DNA of 8,605 bases from Bacillota bacterium (lineage in GTDB: Bacteria; Bacillota; Clostridia; Oscillospirales; Oscillospiraceae), in contig JAEXWS010000070.1 in the NCBI GenBank assembly GCA_023406225.1, positions 1-8,605 on the forward strand, written 5' to 3'. Both the position numbers and the translations under genes were made by a program. Under the pieces are notes generated by a model that was not told the DNA's origin, did not search any database, and saw only the letters and a program-made list of their open reading frames with translations. Below are positions 1 to 4,570 of this stretch, one piece after another (within the stretch, counting starts at the first letter, position 1; every line of letters begins with the position of its first letter).

Positions 1-187
1 GAATGCAGGTCACTTCCCGCTCCAGCTCCATTCCGGTAAACGTCCCCGGCGGAAAAAATTCCCTCAGGATCAGCGTATCGCCCACCCGGAACGCCCGGTC
101 CCTCCGCCGCACCTCAAACGGCTTGCTGCCATCCGCCTGCGCCCAAAAATACTTCGGCAGCGTTTTTAAAATATGTTGTTGACTCAC
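1..187 (-). CDS. DUF3850 (ASCH/PUA-like) protein, 3' end cut by window edge
   Basis: Seen: a minus-strand frame starting with GTG at 187 and open to the window edge, giving about 62 residues. A GGAGGG Shine-Dalgarno lies 7 bases upstream. The order HxLKxLPKYFxA, then GSKPFEVRRRDRAFRVGD, then LILREF, then TGxELEREVT matches the N-terminal two thirds of DUF3850 proteins. Known: DUF3850 proteins are small (about 75-100 residues), belong to the ASCH/PUA-like fold proposed to bind RNA or modified nucleotides, and are common in Firmicutes prophages. The exact function is not established. The start overlaps the stop of the 45-aa gene upstream by 4 bases (GTGA), so the two are probably translationally coupled. 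It was missed by simple ORF listing because its stop is outside the window. Family confidence is good; role is unknown. Confidence 0.8.
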   Translation of the reverse strand, partial: MSQQHILKTLPKYFWAQADGSKPFEVRRRDRAFRVGDTLILREFFPPGTFTGMELEREVTCI

Positions 188-321
188 CGTTCCACCCTCC
201 CGTCAAAAACAGTTCCGGCCACCTCATAAACGCACCTGTTCCAAACCCGCACGATGCTCCGCCCGGGAGTCCGATACCGGAACAACCGTTCTTCCCCCAA
301 TGTCTCCTGTCCTTGGATCAT
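184..321 (-). CDS. Small hypothetical protein, 45 aa
   Basis: Seen: a frame with ATG at 321, a GGAGGG ribosome binding site 6 bases upstream, and a TGA stop sharing 4 bases with the GTG start of the DUF3850 gene. The product is basic and rich in Arg and Val (RLFRYRTPGRSIVRVWN in the middle) with no recognised motif, signal or membrane segment. The same frame extends upstream to an ATG at 357, which overlaps the stop of the 188-aa gene as ATGA. That longer form would have 57 residues but no visible ribosome binding site. I prefer 321 because of its near-ideal Shine-Dalgarno; coupling from 357 remains possible. Tight packing between two plausible genes supports it being real. Function unknown. 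Confidence 0.55.
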   Translation of the reverse strand: MIQGQETLGEERLFRYRTPGRSIVRVWNRCVYEVAGTVFDGRVER

Positions 322-353
322 CTCAAACCCTCCGCTTTTTTCGCACAGCGTTT

Positions 354-920
354 TCATGCTTCAGGGCACGCCAGGGCATTCCATGCAAACCGCCCCAAAT
401 GGTCCAAATGCTTCGCCAGGGCGCCGTTGGCCTTGATGCAGCCCACCAGCACCTCGCCGGACTCCCCGTCCATGTGCAGCACGCGTCCGTCGGTCTGAAA
501 GGAAGGACTGTCATCCCCGGTCATAAACGATCCGGTCGATCCGGCATCCAGCAGATAGCACCGGCCGCTCTCTCCCTGCCATACCGCCCATTCCTCCAGC
601 ATCAGCGGCGTGGGCGCACAGTTTTCAGCCGTCTCAGCGGGCGGCAGCGCGTCCAAACGCTGCTTTTCCAGTTCTCCGGCCATCATCATCTGCACGCCCT
701 CCTTCCATGCCAGCACGGGCTTCCCCGGCAGCGCCCCGGTGTGGCGCACGATCAGTCCCCGCAGGGCATTGGAAGCCTCCGCCGCGAATAACGTCACATA
801 CCAGTCCGCCCCGGCCACCGCCAGGATCTCCCGGCCGCCCATGATGTAGGTCCCCACCTTGTAGCCGCCCTTCTTATAGGTCTGCTCCATCCGGCGCATC
901 AGCGCCAATTCATTGATCAT
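354..920 (-). CDS. Hypothetical phage-type protein, 188 aa
   Basis: Seen: the longest frame of the left operon. The chosen ATG at 920 has AAGGGG upstream and begins MINELALMRRMEQTYKK. The frame could extend to 962, adding 14 residues, without a better ribosome binding site. The protein is soluble-looking: a helical N-terminus (1-17), a beta-rich segment with GTYIMGGREILAVAG (23-37), an acidic and proline-rich middle (90-115), and a C-terminal part with HMDGESGEVLVG (149-160). No catalytic motif or membrane segment is evident. Codon use is like the neighbours. Its stop overlaps a possible downstream ATG (357), and its start overlaps the end of a 26-aa frame by 11 bases, so it sits in a densely packed operon. 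I do not recognise the family. Confidence 0.75.
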   Translation of the reverse strand: MINELALMRRMEQTYKKGGYKVGTYIMGGREILAVAGADWYVTLFAAEASNALRGLIVRHTGALPGKPVLAWKEGVQMMMAGELEKQRLDALPPAETAENCAPTPLMLEEWAVWQGESGRCYLLDAGSTGSFMTGDDSPSFQTDGRVLHMDGESGEVLVGCIKANGALAKHLDHLGRFAWNALACPEA

Positions 921-990
921 CGTGATCCCCTTCCCGGTTTGCCGGAATCCGGCGCATCTCATATCCTTGGATCAAACGCTCTTTCTCCAT
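910..990 (-). CDS. Possible micro-gene, 26 aa
   Basis: Seen: ATG at 990 preceded by AGGAGGG with a 10-base spacer. The frame ends at a TGA that lies inside the first codons of the 188-aa gene. It begins MEKERLIQGYEMRRIP and is strongly charged. It overlaps the last codons of the zinc-ribbon gene by 19 bases and the start of the 188-aa gene by 11 bases, the usual geometry of coupled small phage genes. The strong Shine-Dalgarno is otherwise unexplained, because the 188-aa gene starts 70 bases further on with its own site. It may act only as a leader that delivers ribosomes to the next gene. No similarity is recognised; short length keeps confidence low. Confidence 0.35.
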   Translation of the reverse strand: MEKERLIQGYEMRRIPANREGDHDDQ

Positions 991-1292
991 TCCCGGTCCG
1001 CCCTCCTGTAAAACGCCCCCAGCTTTTGGCGGTCCCGCCGCGCCTCCGTCTCCTGGGTCCTCCGGCAGACCTCGCAAAGCGGCGGTCGGCTGTTGTAAAA
1101 CCGTCCGCACCGGGCGCAGACGCCGCCGAGAAGGGCTTTCTTCTGCACCTCAAAGCACTCCGCGGCCACCTTGCCCCAGGGCACGTCCCATATTTTTGCG
1201 GCCTCCACGGTGGCCTGCGGCCAGTCCGGCGCCTCCACCCAGACCTCTGCAAAGTCCTGGTGCCCCACCAGCCAAAGCATTCGCTTTTCCAT
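972..1292 (-). CDS. Zinc-ribbon small protein, 106 aa
   Basis: Seen: a C4 zinc-ribbon/knuckle signature, CARC at residues 59-62 and CEVC at 73-76, separated by GRFYNSRPPL. A tryptophan-rich N-terminal part (residues 7-40, with WLVGHQDFAEVWVEAPDW) precedes it and a basic tail (80-106) follows. GGAGGT lies 10 bases before the chosen ATG at 1292; an in-frame ATG at 1310 would add six residues but has a poorly spaced site. Known: Cx2C pairs of this kind bind zinc in many small nucleic-acid-associated or structural phage proteins. The family is not recognised. Inference: a small DNA/RNA- or protein-binding early product. Its 3' end overlaps the 26-aa frame. It lies downstream of the probable membrane protein, in the same operon. 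Confidence 0.75.
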   Translation of the reverse strand: MEKRMLWLVGHQDFAEVWVEAPDWPQATVEAAKIWDVPWGKVAAECFEVQKKALLGGVCARCGRFYNSRPPLCEVCRRTQETEARRDRQKLGAFYRRADREWRKSV

Positions 1293-1596
1293 CGTCCTCG
1301 CGACCTCCATATCCCTCGCTTCCGCCCATGGGCGAAAGCCCGCTCATTACGGTGCTCGTCCTCTCCCCACAAGAACCGCTCCGCTGGGTACTTGCGGGGG
1401 CCCCAAAACTCTTTTCCGGCGGAAGGTCGCTGGTTTCAAACACCGCCTCATAAAGCTGCTCTCCCACGGAAAGCCCCGTCCACCTGCCGCTGATGCGGCA
1501 GGTCATCAGCAGAATGGCCGCCAGGATCAAAACCGCCAGGACGCCCACGCCGTCCGCGCCCACGCCGCGCTTTCCGCGCCGCTCAGCACACCTCAT
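1150..1596 (-). CDS. Probable single-TM small protein; 3' half doubtful
   Basis: Seen: ATG at 1596 with AGAGG about 9 bases upstream, overlapping the stop of the 78-aa gene by 14 bases. A basic N-terminus (residues 1-12) is followed by a hydrophobic stretch VGVLAVLILAAILLMT near residues 17-32, a likely signal anchor or TM segment. The sequence then looks coding to about residue 63 (ends near LPPEK). Beyond that the frame turns Gly/Ser/Arg-rich and runs 143 bases into the zinc-ribbon gene, so the formal 148-residue product is improbable. Around 1400-1430, runs TTTT GGGG CCCCC coincide with the change. One reading of the other frames gives a TAA near 1344, which would fit the operon; another gives a protein-like stretch containing WGEDEHRNERAF. 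A one-base indel or decay is suspected. Only the first 60 or so residues are credible. Confidence 0.4.
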   Translation of the reverse strand: MRCAERRGKRGVGADGVGVLAVLILAAILLMTCRISGRWTGLSVGEQLYEAVFETSDLPPEKSFGAPASTQRSGSCGERTSTVMSGLSPMGGSEGYGGREDDGKANALAGGAPGLCRGLGGGAGLAAGHRGGRKNMGRALGQGGRGVL

Positions 1597-1819
1597 CCAG
1601 CGGGTCCTCTCTCATACCCAAGACCGCCGCGTTTGCCTCCTCCGTGATGTAACGCTTCTGCTCAAAGTCGATGATCCCCAGCCTCTCAGCCAGACAGGCC
1701 GCGCCGTAAATGAAATTCGCATAGTTTTGCTTTGATTCCTTCCTCTTCGCCTCCATCAAAAGCTTTTTCATAATATCCAATTCCTTGGAAAACGCTCTTT
1801 CCATCTCGCTTTTTTTCAT
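1583..1819 (-). CDS. Hypothetical charged helical protein, 78 aa
   Basis: Seen: ATG at 1819 with AGGAGG and a 9-base spacer, an excellent start. The product begins MKKSEMERAFSKELDIMKK, is rich in Lys/Glu in its first 30 residues (likely helix or coiled coil), then has NYANFIYGAACLAERLGII (residues 32-50) and ends LDEVC. The same frame runs back to an ATG at 1921 that overlaps the previous gene's stop as ATGA; that 34-residue extension is Pro/Gly/Arg-rich and is probably not translated as part of this protein. The gene overlaps the next frame by 14 bases. No domain recognised; a small early phage protein is the best description. Confidence 0.7.
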   Translation of the reverse strand: MKKSEMERAFSKELDIMKKLLMEAKRKESKQNYANFIYGAACLAERLGIIDFEQKRYITEEANAAVLGMREDPLDEVC

Positions 1820-1917
1820 CTCGGAATACCTCCTGTCGTTTCTTTTGATAGCGATCCCCGGTGTCCATGGGGGCTTGTCCCCCGCGCCCCCGTCATGCCA
1901 AGGGAGCGCCCGTTGTC

Positions 1918-2124
1918 TCATTGTTCCATGGGAGTTCCTGACGCCTCGCGCTCCGCCCGCTTCCGGGCCTCATGCCCCAGAGCGATGTTCCAGGCGATTT
2001 TCCGCGCGTCTTTTCGGATTTCGTCTAGTTCCTCCTGTGACTTCCCGGCGTAGGCTGAATCAGACACACGCACGCGGACGCCGTTGAACGTATATTCCGC
2101 AACAATGTTTCCCTCTTCGATCAA
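1918..2124 (-). CDS. Hypothetical protein with TTG start, 68 aa
   Basis: Seen: AAGGAGGTG lies 8 bases before a TTG at 2124 (an in-frame GTG at 2133 falls inside that Shine-Dalgarno and cannot be the start). The product has a beta-like N-terminal part, IVAEYTFNGVRVRVSDSAY (about residues 6-24), then a helical basic part with EELDEIRKDARKIAWNIALG. Known only in general terms: short proteins of this YTxNGVRVRV type occur near other small genes in Clostridia prophages and conjugative elements, without assigned role. It is the third credible gene of the left operon, 98 bases upstream of the 78-aa gene. Function unknown. Confidence 0.65.
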   Translation of the reverse strand: MIEEGNIVAEYTFNGVRVRVSDSAYAGKSQEELDEIRKDARKIAWNIALGHEARKRAEREASGTPMEQ

Positions 2125-2169
2125 TGCGCCCACCTCCTTTGTGTCACCCTATGGCCCCAGCCGCCTGTC

Positions 2170-2304
2170 CTATGTTCTTTTCGCGCCTCCGTCAGACTGC
2201 TTTTCCTTGCCTTCCTCTTCCGCCTGGGTGTATCCTGGCGGCAGAAAGGCAGCGTATTTCCTACATGCTGTCGAGGGCGGCCTCAGCCTTGCTCCGGAAT
2301 GCAA
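2170..2304 (-). pseudogene. Coding-like fragment without a credible start codon
   Basis: Seen: between the stop of the 71-aa gene (2261) and the next ribosome binding site (about 2138), one minus-strand frame reads KYAAFLPPGYTQAEEEGKE followed by a short charged tail to TAG at 2170-2172. It looks like real protein in composition and codon choice, but the only start upstream is a TTG at 2304 inside the 71-aa gene, without a ribosome binding site. It could be the 3' end of a gene that lost its start, or the former C-terminal part of the 71-aa gene, separated by a frameshift at its end. It also carries a 23-base segment shared with 4091-4113. Confidence 0.3.
2187..2209. repeat. 23-bp exact repeat, copy A (copy B at 4091-4113)
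   Basis: Seen: 23 bases beginning CCTCCGTCAGACTGC are identical at 2187-2209 and 4091-4113, in the same orientation, with dissimilar sequence on both sides. Read on the minus strand, both copies can encode KEKQSDGG in a frame that ends shortly afterwards. An exact match of this length is not expected by chance in 8.6 kb, so it marks a shared ancestral fragment or a past recombination between the two minus-strand operons. Copy B lies right next to the end of the 130-bp duplication. Confidence 0.7.
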
Positions 2305-2476
2305 AGAGCGGGACCGTTGAATTATCTCTTGCCTCCTCGTAGGCCATCATTGCCAGATCACAGGCAATGCGCAGTTCCTCCGCACTCGCTCCCTGCTGTG
2401 CCGCTTCCGCGACCAGTGTTTTTGCAAGCGGCTTTGCTTTTGGATTTTTTCGTAAAATTGGCGTGTAGATGTTCAT
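2261..2476 (-). CDS. Hypothetical protein, 71 aa
   Basis: Seen: ATG at 2476 with GGAGAGG about 10 bases upstream. The product begins MNIYTPILRKNPKAKPLAKTLV, then has AEEAAQ-like helical sequence and SAEELRIACDLAMMAYEEA (about residues 32-50), and ends LDSM. It appears all-alpha with no recognised motif. It follows the HTH gene by 47 bases, so it is probably the second gene of that transcript. A GC-rich hairpin sits in the short gap and ends directly before its Shine-Dalgarno, so translation may be influenced by that structure. Family not recognised. Confidence 0.65.
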   Translation of the reverse strand: MNIYTPILRKNPKAKPLAKTLVAEAAQQGASAEELRIACDLAMMAYEEARDNSTVPLFAFRSKAEAALDSM

Positions 2477-2493
2477 ACTTTATTTTCCTCTCC

Positions 2494-2524
2494 GCGCCCG
2501 CCCTCTCCGGCGGGCGCTTTTCTT
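2494..2524 (+). terminator. Perfect 9-bp hairpin followed by TTTTCTT
   Basis: Seen: GCGCCCGCC (2494-2502), loop CTCTCC, GGCGGGCGC (2509-2517), then TTTTCTT. Read on the plus strand this is a textbook intrinsic terminator. No plus-strand gene lies to its left, so it would stop antisense transcription. Read on the minus strand it lies in the gap before the 71-aa gene; there it has no U-tract, and its loop reads GGAGAG, the same as the real Shine-Dalgarno (GGAGAGG) directly 3' of the stem. Structure is certain; which strand matters is not. Confidence 0.55.
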
Positions 2525-2724
2525 CACGCCGTCTCTCCAAAAATCAGAGCGTCCGTGGTGCAGCGGCATATCCGCGAGATCTCCGCCACCTGCTCCACGC
2601 TGGCCCGCTTCACGCCCTTTTCAATGGCGCAGATATAGGCCTGCGTCACGCAGAGGGCTTCCGCCATCTGCACCTGCGTCACCCCCGCCGCTTCCCGCGC
2701 CCTTCGGATATTTGAGCCTACCAT
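2524..2724 (-). CDS. XRE/Cro-C1-type HTH regulator, 66 aa
   Basis: Seen: ATG at 2724 with AGGAGG and an 8-base spacer. The whole protein is one HTH_3 domain: helix 1 NIRRAREAAG, then VTQVQMAEALCVTQAYICAIEKG (helices 2-3, turn at residues about 15-37), then the typical SVEQVAEISRIC and a short C-terminus. It lacks an oligomerisation or peptidase domain, as do Cro-like and excisionase-like phage regulators. Role (inference): DNA-binding control of the left operon, of which it is the first gene, and perhaps of the divergent plus-strand promoter in 2725-2901. It is clearly more distant from the three related repressors at 4184-5551 than they are from each other. Confidence 0.85.
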   Translation of the reverse strand: MVGSNIRRAREAAGVTQVQMAEALCVTQAYICAIEKGVKRASVEQVAEISRICRCTTDALIFGETA

Positions 2725-2754
2725 GCTGAATTCCTCCTTTTATAACCGCAGTTG

Positions 2755-2783
2755 TTGACTTTTCCCGTCTCTCCGCTTAAACT
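2755..2783 (+). promoter_or_regulatory. Possible sigma-A promoter for the DUF2513-like gene
   Basis: Seen: TTGACT (2755-2760) and TAAACT (2778-2783) separated by 17 bases, five and four matches to the consensus hexamers. It lies between the divergent HTH gene and the plus-strand gene at 2902. The roughly 120-base leader that follows contains an inverted repeat CTTCCC/GGGAAG (2831-2847) and two direct CCGGCAAA repeats (2869-2876, 2884-2891) just before the ribosome binding site, which could be regulatory. I found no equally convincing minus-strand promoter in this gap. Confidence 0.35.
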
Positions 2784-2901
2784 TGTGTAATATTTGTCCC
2801 TTCCCAGCTGATGGGCGCCGCCCGCCGCCTCTTCCCGGGATGGGAAGCCCCGCCGCCGTCACCGAACACCGGCAAATCATGCGCCGGCAAAGAGGATCTC
2901 T

Positions 2902-3324
2902 ATGGCGACGATCATGCAGATCCCGTATCTGTCTGGGCGACTTTCCGTTAACGCTTCCGGCCGCGTCCCTCGGCCGGTTCTCGCCGTGAAACTGTTGGAG
3001 GTCCCCAGTCTGAAACCATATGGTAGTCAATGTGTCTATGAATCCCTGCGCTATCTTCATCAGAAGGGGCTTATCCGTTTGAAAACAGACCGGAGCGCCC
3101 CCCTTGTTTCTGCCGTTCCAGAGGTCTTTCCAATGCCTGTCACCCAAGCACCTGGAAAAATTGGGAAATATCGGATAGCCTCTGTTACGCCCGCCGGGAA
3201 TGAGTTTTCAGCGGTGCTTTGCAAAGATACAGTTTGGAAAAAGCTCCTTTCCAAGTTTGGTAAAACCGCGCTGGAAGCCCTGATTTCCGGCGGTGTGAAA
3301 ATCATTTCGGATTTGCTTTTGTAG
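2902..3324 (+). CDS. DUF2513-like protein, 140 aa
   Basis: Seen: ATG at 2902 with AGAGG 6 bases upstream. Residues about 28-62 look like a winged-helix unit, with VYESLRYLHQKGLIRL at 45-60. The C-terminal part has VTPAGNEFSAVLCKDTVW (residues 95-112), then KKLLSKFGKTALEALISGG and a final hydrophobic IISDLLL. This order (LTxxGhxF, then DTVW, then K..GK..L......I...L) matches the DUF2513 family, common in prophages and plasmids of Firmicutes; its role is undetermined. The N-terminal 25 residues are unlike the usual family start, so the start or domain border is less certain. Its last 117 bases are also open on the minus strand as the end of a convergent gene. It is the only plus-strand gene between two minus-strand operons. 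Confidence 0.7.
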   Translation: MATIMQIPYLSGRLSVNASGRVPRPVLAVKLLEVPSLKPYGSQCVYESLRYLHQKGLIRLKTDRSAPLVSAVPEVFPMPVTQAPGKIGKYRIASVTPAGNEFSAVLCKDTVWKKLLSKFGKTALEALISGGVKIISDLLL

Positions 3325-3735
3325 CTTTCTGCAAATTTTTCTCCGCTCTTTGTTGCCATGCTTGTCCCATGGGAACCATTTTCCTAGCGTGGTGGTCTTG
3401 GCAATCCCGCCGTATACTTGGTATTTCAGGAGCAGCCCATCCAAATAAGCGTTGATATGCTGCTTGAAGAGTTGATTTTGACAGTATAGACAGTCCATAT
3501 CCCGTAATTCTGTGTCTGCATCGTCCACGTTTCTTCCCAACGTGCATTCAAACTCCATCTTTGTGGCAATCTCCAGCGCCGGAAAAATATAATCGTTCAA
3601 AATTTGCGTTGTTACGCCGCTGTCATACCCAGCCGCCGAAAATGCATCCACTGGCTTTGGCCATGGCGCCTTTTCCTCCATTTCCCGAAATTTCTTTGCC
3701 AGCCTTCCGTGTAATTTTTCCGAAATTCTTTCCAT
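3208..3735 (-). CDS. Hypothetical protein, 175 aa, tail antisense to its neighbour
   Basis: Seen: ATG at 3735 with AAAGGTG about 7 bases upstream. The N-terminal 135 or so residues look genuine: a charged helix (MERISEKLHGRLAKKFREME), then LNDYIFPALEIATKMEFEC, a CLYC motif near residue 83, and YLDGLLLKYQVYGGIAKTT. Past about residue 138 the frame is antisense to the last 117 bases of the DUF2513-like gene, and there it may merely be riding an open shadow frame. A likely explanation is loss of the original 3' end by recombination, so that the gene now stops inside its neighbour. It is the last gene of the HTH-rich minus operon. Family not recognised. Confidence 0.6.
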   Translation of the reverse strand: MERISEKLHGRLAKKFREMEEKAPWPKPVDAFSAAGYDSGVTTQILNDYIFPALEIATKMEFECTLGRNVDDADTELRDMDCLYCQNQLFKQHINAYLDGLLLKYQVYGGIAKTTTLGKWFPWDKHGNKERRKICRKLQKQIRNDFHTAGNQGFQRGFTKLGKELFPNCIFAKHR

Positions 3736-3769
3736 CTCACTTCACCTTTCCTTGCAAATTTCAAATCCA

Positions 3770-3973
3770 TCATTTCTCTCTTTTTCTAAAATACAGGCTG
3801 ACGATCATCCCCATTTCAAATAGCGCCACGCCCGCGCAGAGGAGCGCGGCTCCCCCGGCTCTTTTGGTAATTTCATGTAATTCTCCTGCCATGCGCGCCA
3901 TTGTTCCAGACGTTTCCCGCCATGCCTCGGCGTCGATCTCCAGTTTCTCTATGTATTTTTTTTCGTCTGTCAC
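3770..3973 (-). CDS. Small single-TM protein, 67 aa
   Basis: Seen: GTG at 3973 with AGGAG 6 bases upstream, both inside copy 1 of the 130-bp duplication. Residues 1-38 are charged and helical (KKYIEKLEIDAEAWRE, then MARMAGELHEITKR). Residues 40-62 are hydrophobic, GGAALLCAGVALFEMGMIVS, followed by a basic FRKREK end. This suggests a C-terminally anchored protein with a cytoplasmic coiled-coil-like part. The frame extends upstream to an ATG at 4051, adding residues (MNTSGCFICWNLTRED onward) that are encoded by the duplicated block and nearly identical in the 4184-4570 gene. Whether that extension is translated is open. It follows a repressor gene in the operon. Function unknown; holin-like or sensor-like roles are only guesses. 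Confidence 0.6.
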   Translation of the reverse strand: MTDEKKYIEKLEIDAEAWRETSGTMARMAGELHEITKRAGGAALLCAGVALFEMGMIVSLYFRKREK

Positions 3974-4095
3974 ATCCGTCTCCTCATGCACTCTGGTTTT
4001 CGTATCCTCGCGGGTCAAGTTCCAGCAAATGAAACAGCCGGAGGTATTCATCCGCACGAAGTTCGCGCTTCCCTTTTGCCGTTCATAGCTCCTCC
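3966..4095. repeat. 130-bp direct duplication, copy 1
   Basis: Seen: 3966-4095 and 4563-4692 align without gaps, offset 597, with four mismatches by eye (about 97% identity). On the minus strand each copy contains, in order: the end of an upstream reading frame, GGAGGAG, a 12-aa ORF (MNxxREARTSCG), an ATGA junction, a frame starting MNTSGC, and finally AGGAG plus GTG, which starts the downstream gene with Val-Thr-Asp. The two downstream genes are otherwise unrelated (a TM protein here, an HTH protein at copy 2). So a complete intergenic/start-site cassette was copied, not a gene. Confidence 0.9.
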
Positions 4096-4153
4096 GTCAG
4101 ACTGCTTTTCCTTCTCCCTAATTCAGGCGCTTTCCTTTTGCCATTCATAGCTC
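4065..4153. repeat. 27-bp imperfect direct repeat pair flanking a 35-bp insert
   Basis: Seen: 4065-4091 and 4127-4153 match in 25 of 27 positions (gcgctt.cc.. through ..ttcatagctc). The first is the right-hand end of duplication copy 1, so the second is a third partial copy of that end. Between them is a 35-base segment containing the 23-bp repeat shared with 2187-2209. The arrangement suggests successive recombination events at the edge of the cassette. Confidence 0.65.
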
Positions 4154-4166
4154 GATAGTTCTCCAT
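4083..4166 (-). CDS. Possible micro-gene, 27 aa
   Basis: Seen: a frame from ATG 4166 (or an internal ATG at 4148) to a TGA that overlaps the ATG of the next 12-aa ORF. It reads MENYRAMNGKRKAPELG and continues basic. There is no good ribosome binding site, but it begins 18 bases after the stop of the HTH gene, so re-initiation is conceivable. It lies wholly inside the repeated and rearranged stretch 4065-4153, so it may be only debris between genes. Confidence 0.2.
   Translation of the reverse strand: MENYRAMNGKRKAPELGRRKSSLTEEL
4091..4113. repeat. 23-bp exact repeat, copy B (copy A at 2187-2209)
   Basis: Seen: identical to 2187-2209, same orientation. It sits between the two 27-bp repeats at the edge of duplication copy 1. 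Here the minus-strand frame encoding KEKQSDGGA runs on into the 12-aa ORF and stops at the ATGA junction, whereas copy A stops after a few different residues. Confidence 0.7.
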
Positions 4167-4183
4167 CTGGGAATCAGTGCTTC

Positions 4184-4570
4184 TTACGCGCTCTCATAAA
4201 ATCTAGTCCATGCAAAGCCAAGGACTTCCGCAATGCGCTTGGCTGTTTCCACAGATACGCCCCGTTTTCCTTTTTCGATATTGCAGTAGGCCGGCTGTGA
4301 GATTCCGACGGCTTCCGCCACCGTTTTTTGGCTAACGCCCTGTGCCTCTCTGATTTCTTCCAGCCATCCGGTCCCGCAGTTCTCAGATAAATGGACCAGC
4401 ACGGACTCCTCCACCTTGTCTTTCAGGCAGTCCGTTAAAATCCCATGTAGCAGGTATATGGCATTTCCTGCCTCCCCGGTGCACTCGCTCTCGGCGTGCT
4501 GTAATTCGTTGCCAATCAGATACAGTGCGTCCAACGCGCACTCTATAATTAATTTTTGATGATCTGTCAC
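4184..4570 (-). CDS. HTH repressor paralogue with extra N-terminal domain, 128 aa
   Basis: Seen: GTG at 4570 with AGGAG 6 bases upstream, both inside duplication copy 2. Residues 1-65 form a helical domain (LIIECALDALYLIGNEL, then AIYLLHGILTDCLKD) not recognised. Residues about 68-128 form a Cro/C1 HTH: GWLEEIREAQGVSQKTVAEA, recognition helix around SQPAYCNIEKG, then SVETAKRIAEVLGF and the ending WTRFYESA. That ending is shared with the two shorter repressors at 4965 and 5351, so all three are paralogues, here fused to a new N-terminal domain that might sense a ligand or partner. An upstream in-frame ATG (4648) would add 26 residues encoded by the duplicated block, including a CVIC motif. Likely a DNA-binding regulator of the element. 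Confidence 0.8.
   Translation of the reverse strand: MTDHQKLIIECALDALYLIGNELQHAESECTGEAGNAIYLLHGILTDCLKDKVEESVLVHLSENCGTGWLEEIREAQGVSQKTVAEAVGISQPAYCNIEKGKRGVSVETAKRIAEVLGFAWTRFYESA

Noticed and set aside
300..791. 163-codon plus-strand frame, and similar ones at 939-1493 and 1171-1647
   Set aside because: Shadows of the minus-strand genes: His/Pro/Arg-rich, no ribosome binding sites, opposite to better supported genes.
1325..1337. GGGC-GAAA-GCCC hairpin with a GNRA tetraloop
   Set aside because: Only four base pairs with no U-tract; may be chance in GC-rich sequence, and it is sense only for a strand without a gene.
2740..3147. 135-codon minus-strand frame
   Set aside because: Antisense to the DUF2513-like gene and crosses the control region; its sequence has no credible protein character.
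3561..4088. 175-codon plus-strand frame
   Set aside because: Antisense to the TM gene, the 175-aa gene start and the duplication; Ser/Pro/Phe-rich composition and no ribosome binding site.
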